64,000 nucleotides of DNA from Parapristionchus giblindavisi (Eukaryota; Nematoda; Chromadorea; Rhabditida; Diplogasteridae): assembly GCA_943737045.1 (NCBI GenBank), contig CALSFV010000339.1, positions 1 through 64,000 of the forward strand, read 5' to 3'. This document shows, piece after piece, positions 47,583-60,600 of the stretch; the stretch's first letter is position 1, and the number at the start of each line of letters is the position of its first letter. The notes beneath the pieces are model-generated. The model did not search any database, was not told the DNA's origin, and worked only from the letters and a program-made list of their open reading frames with translations. The position numbers and the translations under genes were made by a program.

Positions 47583-48123
47583 TTAGTCATATAACAAAAG
47601 ATTCTTAGAGGCCGCCAATCCTAACACAATGGGATGCAATAGATAAGGTGAAGATACGGTATAATGTGATACTGTAGAATCGCTAGATATGGAAGAGCGT
47701 CTAGATATGGTAGAATAATGGGATACGGTAGACTGAGAGGAATCAATTGAGGAGTAATTGTTGAGGAGTGAGGATAGAGGATAATCTAGATGCAATGAAT
47801 GAAGAGATTTGCATTGTTGATGATGAGAATGAGATTGGACGCGTACGGAGAGATTGGTTAACCTTTCTCGTAGACGACGTCTCAACAATTGAGATTGATT
47901 GTTTGAAGCTTGAGAAGAGTCCTGTAAAGAAAAGAATAAGATACGGTACGAAGGAAGGTACGGTAGAATATAAGAGTGAATTGATTACTGTACCTGTCGT
48001 GACAGGACGCAACTCTGATGGGAACAACTTGGATGGCAGATATTCAGCATAGATAGGTTTGTGAGAGACTGAGTAGAAGTGAAGGAGGTCTGCTTCCTCT
48101 GGTAGTGGAAATTCGGGGATCAT
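47583..48123 (-). CDS. Small unidentified two-exon gene
   Basis: A TATA box (TATATAAG, minus strand, 48318-48325) lies about 195 bp upstream of ATG 48121-48123, and an in-frame stop lies just before that ATG. Exon 1 encodes MIPEFPLPEEADLLHFYSVS and onward to LRPVTT. A GTACAG donor and a CTTTACAG acceptor bound a short intron. In the phase set by these sites the protein continues GLFSSFKQSISIVE and stops at about 47743. A second frame of the same exon (DSSQASNNQSQLLRRRLRER onward) stays open to a TAA at 47583-47585. The intron itself also stays in frame if retained. I do not recognise the product, and which frame is real is uncertain. Confidence 0.45.
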
Positions 48124-48317
48124 ACAAGGAAGACTGAGCTGCTCCTAATTGATCCGAAGGTCGCTGTGGTAGCAACGGTCGGATGGAAGCAAATGTACGA
48201 TCAAGTACAAGCAAATGAAAGGTATCCGGATGTTACGGCCGGAATCCGATATGAGAGTGTGAATAGAGAGAAGAGTAGGAACTGTAGTGATTGAGAGGGG
48301 AGGAGTCAACTATCTCC

Positions 48318-48325
48318 CTTATATA
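48318..48325 (-). promoter_or_regulatory. TATA box of the small gene
   Basis: GTGTATATAAGGGAGATAG on the minus strand is a strong TATA match about 195 bp before the ATG, with a GATA core just downstream. Confidence 0.5.
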
Positions 48326-48714
48326 CACAATGAGAGAAAGGGGTGGAGACAGAGAGGTGAGAAGAGATAGGGACTATGAGACCTAACGAGACTTGTACAA
48401 GACTTTTACTTTCGATTCAGATCAGAGTAACACATGTCACATGATGAAAATGTATGATGTGAACTAATACAAGACTGAGATCATCTAACTACGAAGAGAT
48501 ATAGGTAGTGTTTAAACAATGACCACTACAGTATCCCTATCCACAAACAATCTTTGCTCTGCATTTCATTCGTCGTTAGGCTCAAATTAGAATGACGTGG
48601 ACATAAAACAGACGATCCTAGATCAATTCAGATCAAGAACCAATACTATTGGGATCATAGTCTCTTATTCCGCCATTGCCCGTAGTGTCTACTTTGTAGT
48701 TTTTCATGCTCCTT

Positions 48715-48838
48715 AAAGGCACATCCCGGGCTAATTTTTTTCTCTCCGTTCTGACCACACTCTCTCGTAAACAGAGAAAGTGAGAGATCGTAACGGATAC
48801 CACAGCGGAGAGTTGATTATTTACTCGGATGTGCCTTT
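48715..48838. mobile_element. AAAGGCAC-family MITE, intact copy
   Basis: 124 bp with perfect 12-bp terminal inverted repeats AAAGGCACATCC / GGATGTGCCTTT. An internal hairpin has CTCTCCGTTCTG against CACAGCGGAGAG. Confidence 0.85.
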
Positions 48839-51321
48839 GAAGAAATTGACCACTGTAGATGTGTGATCAGTAGATGTGCAATGTTTCAATGAGGAATGGT
48901 ACAGATGGTCTCATCTTACGAGGTCTCAGATGGTCTTACAATGTCTATGGAGTCATTACCATACATCACGATATTAAGCCTAAAGATCTGTCTACTCTCG
49001 ATCTCATCACATGATAACTATACGTGTATTGAGTGATTGGCCTATGGTCTCCATGATTAACACCGCGAGGAGCGGATTAATTTCTGACTACGTATATGAC
49101 GTAAATGACGCCTTCCGAGTCGCCAGTGTTGTCATTTCGAGTACTAGAGGCAATCGATGTCATAGGAATGTTTCGGAGAAGAAATGTGGTAATAAAGGAT
49201 GTTAACTGACGTCCTTTATGTCAATCTCTCCGAAAGCTCACGTTTAATGGAATTGATAAGAGAAGGAATCGGCACCTCTTTACTCTGTTTATGTTGAATC
49301 AACGAATCATCAGAAGATGAAAGCGATAATCAATCGAACTATTAATAAGATCAATTCGTTGAAAGGGACATACGGACAATTCGTTGAAACGATGGGCATC
49401 GGAATAATATTATTATGATACCTTTATGGCTTCATATCTTTATGGGGATTGTTTTCAATCGACGGTTACTGTAGGACCATGACAAATTTTTAACGGAAAG
49501 TTCAGCTAGATGTGGTAAAAGTGGAATGGTTTTTTGAACTCATGAGTGAGTAACAGTAATGATCTTTATCACAAATATGATTGTATTATATTGTGTTGGT
49601 TGTATATAGTTTGGATCTCATTATAGACAGTCTATGTGAGATTTGTGCGAGAGATGGAGTAATAGTCTTTACTCATCTATAATTCCTTATTACTATTTCT
49701 TATTTACAACTTGTATTGCTTTGTAGTCTTTATTTCATAGTCCTAAGAGTAGATAAAGGTTGTAGTGAAGCAGAGAAGAGAAGAGAAGAGGATTAGACAA
49801 GGGAATGGTTATCTCATCGTCGATGTAGGTATAGGTATACTGTCTACTCTTCTCTATCGTTGATGATATGAACTAATCCTCCTCCTCCTATTGTCGTCTC
49901 CTTTCTGTCTACGAAACCTTATCATATTCAACACTCAAAACATGAAGTACTCAGCTCGAAACGCTCTTTCTTATCATCAATTGATCACAAACCAATCAAT
50001 CATAGTAGAAACTATTCAATGCCGGAAGTCATAAATGAAGCCCATTATGACATATCCCACGCAGTAATAACAATAGTATAGATTAGATGGAATGCATGGA
50101 CACTATGTTATCTCAAACATCTCTATCACAATCTATTTTGAGTGGGTTGAAGGGGAGAATCATATGAGAGGGATTATTGTTGTTAAAGGTATTCGCAAAC
50201 ATGCAAGCGACAAATTGGTCACGAACTTTGAAAGTAAAACGTGTTTAGCGTGCAAAATCATTTAGAGATCAATTTGTGTCGTAGAGGATGACCACAAAAA
50301 TTCTTCAAATAAAACCCATTGATATTGTTACAGTAATATTTCCAGTTGTTAGCTCATAATGGTTGTACCTTTGCATGGTTTCTGTAACTGTAGATAAGTG
50401 TGTGCTTTCGGATCGCTCACACGAACTTGTTCTATGATTTCTCCACAATGCGAGAGAGTGTGCAAAAATGAGAGATCAAACCTCAATCTACCATGTTTGT
50501 AATAGCACACTTCTAATAAACGTTCTGATAAGAGAAACAACTGATTATGAGATTGTTTACAACTCTGCCCTTATCGGAAGTCCAAACGTTTATCGTGTAA
50601 CTCTTATGCATCAAAGATCCAACGCACAATACGATATAATGTTTATCGATTAATTTGAAGCACAGAGTGCGCACGTGCGATAAAGCAGATCTGAGTGTGG
50701 TTCGGTTCATAAATGATGATAATGGGTGACAAATAGAATCATTAATGGGTATTCGGGTCAAAGTGTTAAATCGTTAACATGTCTATTCTTGATAGCGATC
50801 TGAGGACTTCTCAGAAAGTCGATACAGACTTTCTTATCATCAATGAGAGAGTGCGCAAAAGTGAGAGGGTACAGACCGAACTAGAACTAGAACTATTCTC
50901 AGACCAAGTGGCACTATTCAATACAAGCAATGGAATGATTAAAGTGCGATCGATCGGAAGACCTGTCGGTACAGTATACAAGGAGGCGAAATCTGTGGGG
51001 GACCAAGCAAGCATGAGCTGTTGTACAAAGGGTGTGAGCATACAATGTGAAAAAGGGGAATGAGGATATCAAAGGTGTTGATACCTTCGAGGTATGACTA
51101 GAATATAATGTTGAATGGATGGCAATACCATTGTAATGATTCATCCATTACTCTCATTTCCTGTTCTATCTCTATATGAGAAGAGTTATTGTTAGCTAGA
51201 CAGGGTGTGGTTCAGGGGAGGACAAATGGTTAATGTAAGTACATAATGGTTGAGGAGTGGTTATGGATTACCCAATTGGGTATTGGGTATGGGTAATTCT
51301 GTGAGGTATGACCGGGATCAT
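48839..51321. other. Intergenic, 3' of galectin
   Basis: No exon with a recognisable product. Open frames at 50468-50653 and 50779-51063 share GAGAGAGTG(C/T)GCAAAA-like sequence near their middle, but neither resembles a known protein. The galectin 3' UTR must occupy the right end. Confidence 0.4.
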
Positions 51322-54203
51322 CTATGGTATGACAACCGTCTCAATCTTGATGCATCCTTGTATCAGAAGACATTTTATGTAATCAAGAGGAACTCGATGT
51401 TCAAAGTCGCACACGTGACGATTGTTCACTGCTATCTGAAATGAAAGACTACGGTAACTTATTGATTACAGTATCGATTGCTATTGGTCACATCGTCAGT
51501 TGTCAATACAGTGAATTCGTATTGGACTACGGTATTCGGGGTTCTTATCGATGTCTATTTATATGACCTTCCTTGTCTGTGAGCTTCTTCGTTGTTTGTA
51601 GTGACAACTGATGGATTATATCAGAATAGTTGACAATAAGAAGAGATAAAGATAAGGGCGAATGTATTGTGATCACGTAATCAACAAGAACTACACGAAC
51701 CTTACAATAGTTCGCGAACATACGAACTTCCAATTTGAACTCTTCTCCTACCTTGAACGGATTCGAATATCTGAATTAAACTACTGTAAGCCAATTTGAA
51801 TTACGGTAGAATATACAGCTGAAGTAGCCTATCTGCTACGATGAAAATGAGATATGATTATTATGTGTATACCGTATAACGAATATTGTATCATGGCTGG
51901 GGTGGGGGGGGGGGGGGGGGGGGTAAAGGCTGTGCACAAATCGGGGAAGGGGGTTGTGCGGATTTTTTTGCAGATTCGACTGAAAATTTGAAAATTTTTG
52001 AGTTGCAAGGCTAAGCAGAAGGCACACGGCCGTGTTAAAAAAGCGTTTTCACGCGCCACCTAGGATTTGTGTTATTTTTTAATGGTATCGAGTTAAATAT
52101 GGTATGGCTCCTGTGCCGTACACTTGCAACGATGTAACCACTTACGGTAGGTAAATTGAAAAGAAATTGAGATAATGCGAAATAATCGATTTTCCAAATA
52201 TTGATTTTTTCAAATATTTTAAAAATCCCTTGTTAATCACTTTTAAATTCTATGCGTACATGTAATACATGTTAGACGTAGCGGCCGACACCATGACGCA
52301 AATTATTACTTTCTTACAAGTTATTTTAAAATGCGCGCATACATATCACTCCTGTACATTGATTTACTTATTAAATTAAATGTAGAGTATACATAGAGCA
52401 CATAGCCCACGCAGTCTCACTATTGGGAATAAGGAATGCGCATAGGGAAGCAACAGATGGTGATTGCACAATAAACCGTTGCAAGATTATCATGCAAGAG
52501 TCATATCATGTCTCCTCGATCCCAACAGAAAAAATTACACAAAATATACAATAGCGCATAATTTGGTCAGCTACACTTCGGAAGTACAAAATTCAAATAA
52601 CCTCGTTTATTAATTCTTAAAAGGCAACTATAAATCAAAATATTTTCTGGATGTCGTTAAAAATCGGCAAAACATATGCCCGGGTCGGGGTTCGAAGCTA
52701 CGGTATTGTTTCAAGAGCAGAACTTGGATATTAATCGATATTAAAAAAATTCGAGCTAATAAAAAGGAATATTTTTCGTTTTCAAGGTTTATTTACTGAC
52801 CGTAGATTACGGTGCACAGTATACCGTAGTTTATCGGAACCGTAATATTTGAGAGAGCAAAAAGTGTGCGATAAACTTGTTCAATCTCACCTTTCCTCTT
52901 TCCCCCATTCATTGTTTATTAACGAATTGATCACTAAATCTCGGTCTGGGTCGCCGGAAAACCTGAAACGATAGAGTACTACAATTGAGTAAAGATTAAA
53001 GAGGATAGACATTGGGTTTGTCCCTATCTCAACCTTTTTTCTTACAAGGAATCCCGACTCAATAACATTTCCTACCGTAATCCCTTATCAACTATACCAG
53101 TTTGGTGTACACTTTCCCAAATGAATCGATTGGAATGAATAACAATGACAAGAGAGATAACAAGGGGATGATTAGCTTACGAAACATTGAAGGCTTATGT
53201 GTGAAGGTCATAGACAAAAGTAGGAAGAGAAAGGAAGAATAATATGGAGTGGATGACACATAAACGTGGTACCGATGTCAAAAGCATTCCATGCATAGTT
53301 TCTCACTAGAAACGAAATGATATGGGGGAGATTAAAGAAGAAAAGGAAGAAGGGAAAGTCCAAACGGTGTTCGCTCAATCATAAACTTTCATCTTATCAT
53401 ACCAGACGATACCGGACATGATAAGAAGTACAACTAAACTTTGTTGAGCTTTTTAGAAACCTTATTGAAAAATGTGAACGGGGACCGGTTGCAACAAAAA
53501 AGATTGGTCGTGTTACAGTACCCATGAGTTAATTGGAAAATAGATAAATATCTCACCATCCACCGGGTAAATCAAATCGAGGATTCAAATGTAAGGCCAC
53601 GTTGTCACGATGATCTCCATTGACCAAAAGACCACAACAAAGATCGAGATTGAATCTGGAAAAGATCAAAGATCAATCTTATGAAACTGGTTTCACTATA
53701 GAGATCACTGATCACTTATCATAGGGATTAAGATAGTGTACAATCACGGTATATACACATTCTAAGGTGATGTTGCATTGCATGATTGTGTGTAAATTCG
53801 TCCTTTTTGTTCACTCTACTGTGTCTGTTGCTAGTCACTCATCATTGCAAGGTACATTAGATAATCAGCTGACTCGACTTGTTCCCTATGGGGGCTATTC
53901 CCCTAATTCATTTCTTTTGTGTCTCGATATTCTTAGTCATCATCACCTCGCTTCTCCACATTCATCAACCGAGAGAACTTTGCCTGTCAAAACAATCGTA
54001 GAACCAGGTTGCACTGTAATCGGTTCGACAACCGGAAGGACCTACAAGTACAGGAGAATGTGTCACACTCATACAATAACAAGCCCCACCCATTTGGAAT
54101 AATGAATGATACTTATCAAATGACGTAAAAAGTGGATGACTCATAAACCAACCGGCTGGGAGATTATGCGCCGTTGAACAGCCGCATCTTCTGAATCTCC
54201 CAT
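51322..54203 (-). CDS. Single-CRD galectin
   Basis: Six exons (minus): 54153-54203, 53947-54041, 53557-53655, 52891-52962, 51701-51770 and 51322-51435. All have GT/AG borders and consistent phase. They sum to 501 nt, giving 166 residues plus stop. The start ATG sits directly on a CTATTCAG acceptor. The fold is a complete galectin domain: PGSTIVLTGKVL, RFNLDLCCGLLVNGDH, NVALHLNPRF (ligand His, Asn, Arg), INNEWGKEER (Asn, Trp, Glu, Arg), NPFKVGEEFKLEVRMFANYC, IAVNNRHVCDFEHRVP and a closing LLIQGCIKIETVVIP. All usual beta-galactoside-contact residues are present, so binding is expected. No signal peptide is seen, as usual for galectins. The gene is divergent from YIPF5. The large intron 4 carries a poly-G tract and a repeat relic. 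Each exon is short, so the gene is easily missed by open-frame scans. Confidence 0.93.
51904..51923. repeat. Poly-G tract (20 G)
   Basis: Uninterrupted run of 20 guanines in galectin intron 4, G-quadruplex-prone. Confidence 0.95.
52640..52730 (-). repeat. Diverged relative of the 2-kb palindrome centre
   Basis: On the minus strand GCTTCGAACCCCGACCCGGG then GCCGATTTTTAAC parallels GGTTCGAACCCCGG then GCTGATTTTTACAG at 42960-43010. A single B-box-like motif is kept. Confidence 0.4.
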
Positions 54204-54528
54204 CTGAATAGGGACATAATCAATGGAAAAGGGATTCGACATAAACAAAAACCGAATAGACTAGATTTGACAAAGAACGAAACGGACGAATAACGATAAC
54301 AACTTTGATTTTCCGCTTAAGCGCTTTTTCAACTTTAGCAAAATACGCTCCTAACTATCGCAAACTGAGCTGATTTATGGTGTTACCATCTTGCTAATTT
54401 ACGGATCCGGCATCGCTTACTGTAGGCTTGTTCCTCCAACTCATTTTTATTGTTTTTAATAAATTTAATAGTTTTCGTTAATAGTATCTATCGAATTGTG
54501 TGCTGATAGCACTGTTGTTGTAGGCATC
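54204..54528. promoter_or_regulatory. Divergent promoter region, galectin / YIPF5
   Basis: 325 bp between head-to-head start codons. Contains the galectin trans-splice-like acceptor (CTATTCAG at 54204-54211, minus) and TTACTGTAGGC near 54418. No TATA box is obvious. Confidence 0.5.
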
Positions 54529-57208
54529 ATGGCATCGAACTATTGGATGGGTGATGACAATCAACAAAACAATGATGCTTGGTATGTTGCTTGTGATCTT
54601 TGAAAGTTTTCTTAATACTCGATTTCTTGAACGTCCTTTATCAGGTACGGACAACAACAGCAGCAATCACAATCGAACCTTGGTTGGAATCAGTTCGATT
54701 ATTCACAAGGTCCACAACCTCCTCAACAACCTGCCACGACCACACCCGGTATACACAGTTTTTACTTTGATTTTGTGACGTTTCCAAAGAGTGACCGTTC
54801 AACGATGCATATTCAGTTATTATATGAGAAAACTATTGGTTACAGATTATTACTCGCAATATAGCAACTACAATCAACAACCAGCTACTGATTATGGAGG
54901 ACAGATGTTCATTCCAAGTGCACCTGCTCCAGGTTATTCATAAACAATGTATTAATTAAAACAATTCTAGTACACAGTAAAGCAATATTAGGTATTTTAA
55001 AACATGTTGAGGAAATCTTGAAAGTTTGATGGTTCGTTATCGATTTATTATGGATTTATAATTCTGGTATCGCGAAATTAGCAAAATTAAATTATTTTTT
55101 TAATAATTGGACTAAGTTTACTGCAGGTGCGACATCAACAGACGATGATATAGAGAATGAGCCACCTCTACTCGAGGAATTGGGAATCAACTTCTCTCAT
55201 ATCAAGTAAACACTTTATATAGTAATATAGTTTTTTTTAAAACACTAGATTATTTAGTTTATTATTATTACATAAAAAGAAAGTGAAATGTTAGAAAATA
55301 TTGTAAGAATTGAGTGAAATTAGCAGATTAAATTTGATGAACAACACATATTTGTACCGATTTCAAATTGTGCAAATTGCGTTATTCGAAGATCAATAAA
55401 ATTGATGTTTTGTATTCTCTCTAAATTGTTTGCTTTCCGTGCTTCAATAGACCAGTGTCTTATATTCCATCAAAACCCATCAATACATTTTCTATTCAAT
55501 TATATTATCGATTGATATTCAGAGAGAAGACAATCGTAGTATTGAATCCAGTTGGTGCTACTTCAGTTGATGTCATTGCTGATCAAGATCTAGCTGGACC
55601 ACTCGTATTCTGTCTTCTTTTCGGTATATTTATTTTGTTCTAAATTTATTATGTTTTGTGATCATACATTTTCATGCCCTCACAGTGTGAGGATTGACCC
55701 ACTATATTCGGATAATTTTCAGAGTCGACCCACTATATAAAGCTCTTTTTATGTGAAAGATTACAATTTAAGCGAAAAATAACGATTTTTCTAAATATAT
55801 AGAAACAATTCGGTGAGGGCACCGAAAATGTATGTTTTGTGATATGAGATATCCTGAAAGAGATTACTATCAGATGGAAGGCATAACAAACTTGACTTAA
55901 CTGGCACTACTTCAGAACACGGAACCAGTCCATAAGTATATTATAAAAATCTAGTCTAAAATTCCCTTTCCTCCGTGTTTATTTCATTTTTCGTATCTTT
56001 TTGGACTGGTCCGGGGTTCTGCTCTCGTGTTCTGAAGTACTGCCACTTGACTATAGTCGACTATTTGGGGATCTTTTACGTTCTTTTTGTCTTTATTCAG
56101 TGATAGACTGATCAGTTTATGGCAGTCATGTCACTCTTGACTTCCTTATAGTCTGCTATGAAGGGATCTTTTTACGTTGTTGATCTTTGTTCGGTGATAG
56201 AAGCAGTGATGTATGAGAGACAAACCGCTCACAATCGAGACAAACGCAAAGAATACTCCCTACCACTTCTTTTTCGAGTTTATCTTTTATATGACATTTT
56301 TGTTTCTTGTAGGAGCTGCCCTTCTCTTACATGGAAAGATGCAATTTGGATTCATCTATGGAGTTGGAATGCTTGGATGTGTTGGAATGTTAGTTTGCTT
56401 TCGATCTTTAAAGTTGCCACCCATCCTCTGAAGTTTGATATATTAAAAAATTACTATCGCCTTTTATTATTTTTTATTGTTAGAAAAAAGATCTTGCGGG
56501 TTACTTGAAGGAAGCATGGTATACATATTACAATCGAGATAGGTCATAATAATGCAATTATACGGGTAGAATTTGTTAAAGTAGTAATTAGAGGGTAGGG
56601 TAATATTCACATTGACATCGTTTCTCTATAAAAGTAAATACATCAATATCAGTACCATTTACGGAATGATTAAATAAATTGGCAATCCTCTATCCCCTTT
56701 GATATGCAGGTATCTCCTAATGAATCTGATGGCCCCTGATGCAGCAGCCATATCCTTCACATGTACTGCATCAGTTCTTGGATATTGTCTACTTCCCATG
56801 TCCATCCTTTCCATCATATCTGCTGTCCTATCATTCAAGGTGAGTCACACGATACTGTATACGGTAGAGTATTGATTTCTGATCAAGAGAATTGATATCA
56901 TTTGGAATTTACATGCAACCACTTGTGATAGATACTGTTGTAATAGCAATTGTGGGTTTAGTCTTTGGACAAAGTATTTTATCAATAAAGTGACGAAGAA
57001 TTAGAATTATCATTATCTCTGATCGATAATCGATTTATGATTCTAGGGAGCAATTGGATACGCTTTCTCACTTCTGGCTGTATTATGGTGTTCACTATCA
57101 TCATCTAAACTATTCGTCACAGCTCTTTCTCTTGATTCTCAACGACTTCTCGTTGCTTATCCATGTGCACTACTCTATGCTGTATTTGCTCTTCTTGCCA
57201 TATTCTAA
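54529..57208 (+). CDS. YIPF5: YIPF5/Yip1-family Golgi membrane protein
   Basis: Starts at 54529 ([20 protein letters not shown]) and ends TAA 57206-57208. The N-terminal third is a Gln/Asn/Tyr-rich cytosolic tail ([20 protein letters not shown]). The conserved segment [17 protein letters not shown] is almost identical to human YIPF5, followed by [15 protein letters not shown] and [20 protein letters not shown]. Four further hydrophobic segments follow, including [34 protein letters not shown] and [20 protein letters not shown], giving the usual five-span Yip topology. Known role: ER-Golgi vesicle traffic with Rab GTPases and YIF1. Introns contain two unrelated MITEs (55663-55834 and 55912-56045). 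Confidence 0.95.
55663..55834. mobile_element. CATACATTTTC-family MITE, copy 1
   Basis: Terminal CATACATTTTC / GAAAATGTATG inverted repeats enclose CCCTCAC...GTCGACCCACTATATAAAGC. Related copies are at 62137-62277, 62809-62986 and 63667-63810. Confidence 0.85.
55912..56045. mobile_element. TGGCAsTACTTCAGAACAC MITE
   Basis: 19-bp terminal inverted repeats with one mismatch (TGGCACTACTTCAGAACAC; GTGTTCTGAAGTACTGCCA). A further inner pair is ACCAGTCCA / TGGACTGGT. Confidence 0.85.
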
Positions 57209-57687
57209 ACTCGTTCCATTAGTGATTGATTGATGTTATGTTACAGTAGTCTATCGATTATCGATTAATTGTATATCCTGATTCCGTCCATGTTTTTGTC
57301 GTTACAGTAGCTGTCTAGGTATTGCAAATGCATGATTATCGTCAAATCCATTCATATTTCCATACATATTAACATGAAGATGATCGTAGGTTATGTAATA
57401 TATGCACTAGTATAGAATACTTGTATTTATTAATATTTTTCTATTTCCTATCAGAGTATTTATTCTTTTTTTCATGTAAAGGGGGAATGTTTGTTTGTCT
57501 GTTTACAATCGGATAATTTGTTTAAATAATGTGCCTTCATAAATCGATAAATGTTTTTTTAAATGTTAAATCTGGTTGTATTGATTGGTCCTTCGGTTGT
57601 CCAATTACCACACTAACTACTTGTCGAGAATTGATGAATTTTTTATAATAATTTTAATGATTTAAAAATCAATAATTGTTGTTCAGA
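57209..57687. promoter_or_regulatory. YIPF5-PIH1D1 spacer with trans-splice-like acceptor
   Basis: 479 bp between two genes on the same strand, ending TTGTTGTTCAG just before AATG of the next gene. The arrangement would fit an operon or simply a trans-spliced gene with its own promoter. Confidence 0.45.
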
Positions 57688-60600
57688 ATGTCCGGTAGAA
57701 ACTTTTTCACGCCTCACGAAGGCTATTTGATGAAGTTCAAGAAAGTAAGAGTCAATTTATTATCGATCGATCGATTTTAATTGCTTTCATGATTATAGGT
57801 TAATCAAACAGTGGATCCATCCCTGCCACCCGAATATGTCAAGTGTTTCATTAATGTTCTACATGCAGATGAGATTCCTCCTCCAGAGAAGCTCATTTCT
57901 GAGGTGGGTACAGTACTGTAATACCATATACTGTATGTGACGTAGGTAATATAAATACAGTGTATTTATTGCTGGTATCGTTGTAATGTATACAACAATC
58001 ATTCTGATGATGTGTTGTATACCCTAGCCTTTGTAATGTAGTCTACCGCAGTATAATATACTGTAATCAGACGTGGGCCATGGTTATCCCATGGGATAGA
58101 CCCACCCGCAAATTTTTTAAAAAGTAGATAACCCACCCGCAAAATTTCAAAATGTTGACTTGAAAAAATTATTAATTAATCAATCATGTCGAAAAAATTT
58201 GAAGAAAAGAGCATGATGGAAAATTAATAATAATTTATCTACGCCCGAGGCGCAACAGCAATTGAATGAACAATAGGTGGTAAAATATGATTGACGACTC
58301 TCCGGATTCATTGAGAAAGTGATAATTCGACGATATGGGGGTGGGCATCCAATCGATGTTTAAATAATCGAATATTGGGGGCGGTTCGGATATTAACTGG
58401 TAATTGGGAGTATAAACGGGCTGTTCTGAGTGGGAAAGAATGAAAACGAGGGGTACTGGTGGTGTGTTCAATATGGATTCCAAAAGATGATACTCGGTCA
58501 CGGACTAGGTTGTATACATAAAATGATGAGGGAGAAATAATAGTAGTATTGTTCATAATCATATGAGCTAAACATAGATCACCTATGACTCTCCTCTCAG
58601 TTAACGCGCGCAGGCCAAGAATTTTCAGACGATCAATGTAAGAAGGGAGAGAAAGAGGATAGGAGGGGGAGGGAAAACATCGATAGAAAACAATACGTGT
58701 AAATGTTCGTTGAACTTTTTCAAGTGTAGCAATGTCAGAGGAGTAGTGAGGATTCCATATAGGAGAAGCATAATCAAGAAGAGGGAGAACATAAGCCTTG
58801 TAACAACGGATGAGAATGGATGGACAGTTAATAGGAAGGGCTTTAAGAAGTATGAACATTTTGGAAGTAGCTTTAAGGGCCATGGTTTTAACAGTTGACG
58901 CACTCTTGAGGTCAGAGCGGATTTGAACTCCTAAGTCGCGAACATTATTCTCAAGGGGCAATTCAATGGAATTGATGAAATAACGAGGTGACGAGATCTT
59001 AGAGCCTATACGAATATGTGAACATTTAGGGGCAGAGAGAGACAATTGATTGGATTGAGACCAGTGGTAAAGACATTGAATAAAGGAGTACGAATATGAG
59101 AAGAGTACGATCTTTAATATTTCAGTGAAGTGATAGTAGTACGCTGTGTAGGAATTTAACGTTAACAAGAACTGAAATATGAATTGATTCAAAAAAAAAA
59201 GATTTTTCGTTTAGAGAGTCGCGTACCCACAGAGAACACAGTGGATAATAAGAAATAAGAAAATAATAGTGATAAAGTATTGTTTTGAGGGGTGCATTTT
59301 CAGGCATGTTTATCGCGTACTGAATTTATTTTTTCTATTTCCTTGGTCTTAGCATATAAAAATTATTGTTTGCGTCATTTCTCGTCGCGTACCGACAGAG
59401 ATTCCTATTTTCCACATGGAAATGTAAAAAGAACGCGTCAAACTCATTTGCCAGAGCGTTATCCCACCGTAGGTACCATGGGATAACGCGCTGGAAATCC
59501 TCTTAAACGCTATAATTACTAAATGTCTTGAGTTTCATGTTTTTCTCTGTCGGTACCCGATCAGATTGAGATACTATGCATGTAATATAGTGCAGTATTG
59601 AACGAAATCGCATATTATTAAAATCAGTTCTCGTTCTTACTGTACGATAAATAGTCTAACTGTCAACTGAAATAATAACGGAGTTTTAAAAAAATTTAAC
59701 TTCCCCCATTTTTGTGGACCCACCCGCATTTTTTTATCCGAAAATCTACGTTACCCACCCGCATTTTTTGGCCGTGGGATAACCATAGACCATGTATGAC
59801 TGTAATGGATTATTTGCAGGAAGAACTAGGAGAGTTAATCGATGCTGATCTCCCATATGATATTCCTTTCGTATTATGTCCTTCTGTTGAATGCGTTCGA
59901 GATAATAGTGATGAGAACGCAATGATGGTATATCGATTGATTATCTACCTGAATGAATTATTGATTGATTTTCAGTTCGATGCTACCGTAAACTCGTCAT
60001 TCCTCCATTCGCATCTTGGACCAAAGAACATAATTTTCCGTAATTTGCTTACTCGCATGATCTGTCGGGCGATCAAGGAATACGTAAGTCTTCTTCTAAA
60101 AATCGATATTGGATACACTCGATCAATATCGATATTGTAATCGATCAATAATGGATCGATCGATAATGTATACCGTATTCCACCCCATTATTTGTAGCAT
60201 TCATTCACTGTGAATCCATGGGAGGCAATCTATTTGACAAAGAAGAAATCGATTGGATTTTCCCCTGATGCGAGAGAAATGAGACTGAATGAGACACGGC
60301 CAACTCTAGTACAGGAAATCGAAAAGGTTAATCAATAAATCATACTTGACTTGAGTTACCGTAACCCCTGACTTATTGATTTTTTACAGCCATCAAGCGG
60401 TATATCTCCCATCGTTGAGGATGTTTCTCAATCACCAAAGATTGTCGAATGTTCGGAGGAGGAACAGAATATGGTAGGGATAAAGATGATATCGATTTTC
60501 CATTTGTATTCATCCATCAATCAATAATCAACAGGATCCTCTGAACATGTACAGCAGCGGCCAGAATGATCGTGTTCGTATGAGAATTATTGATGGAAAG

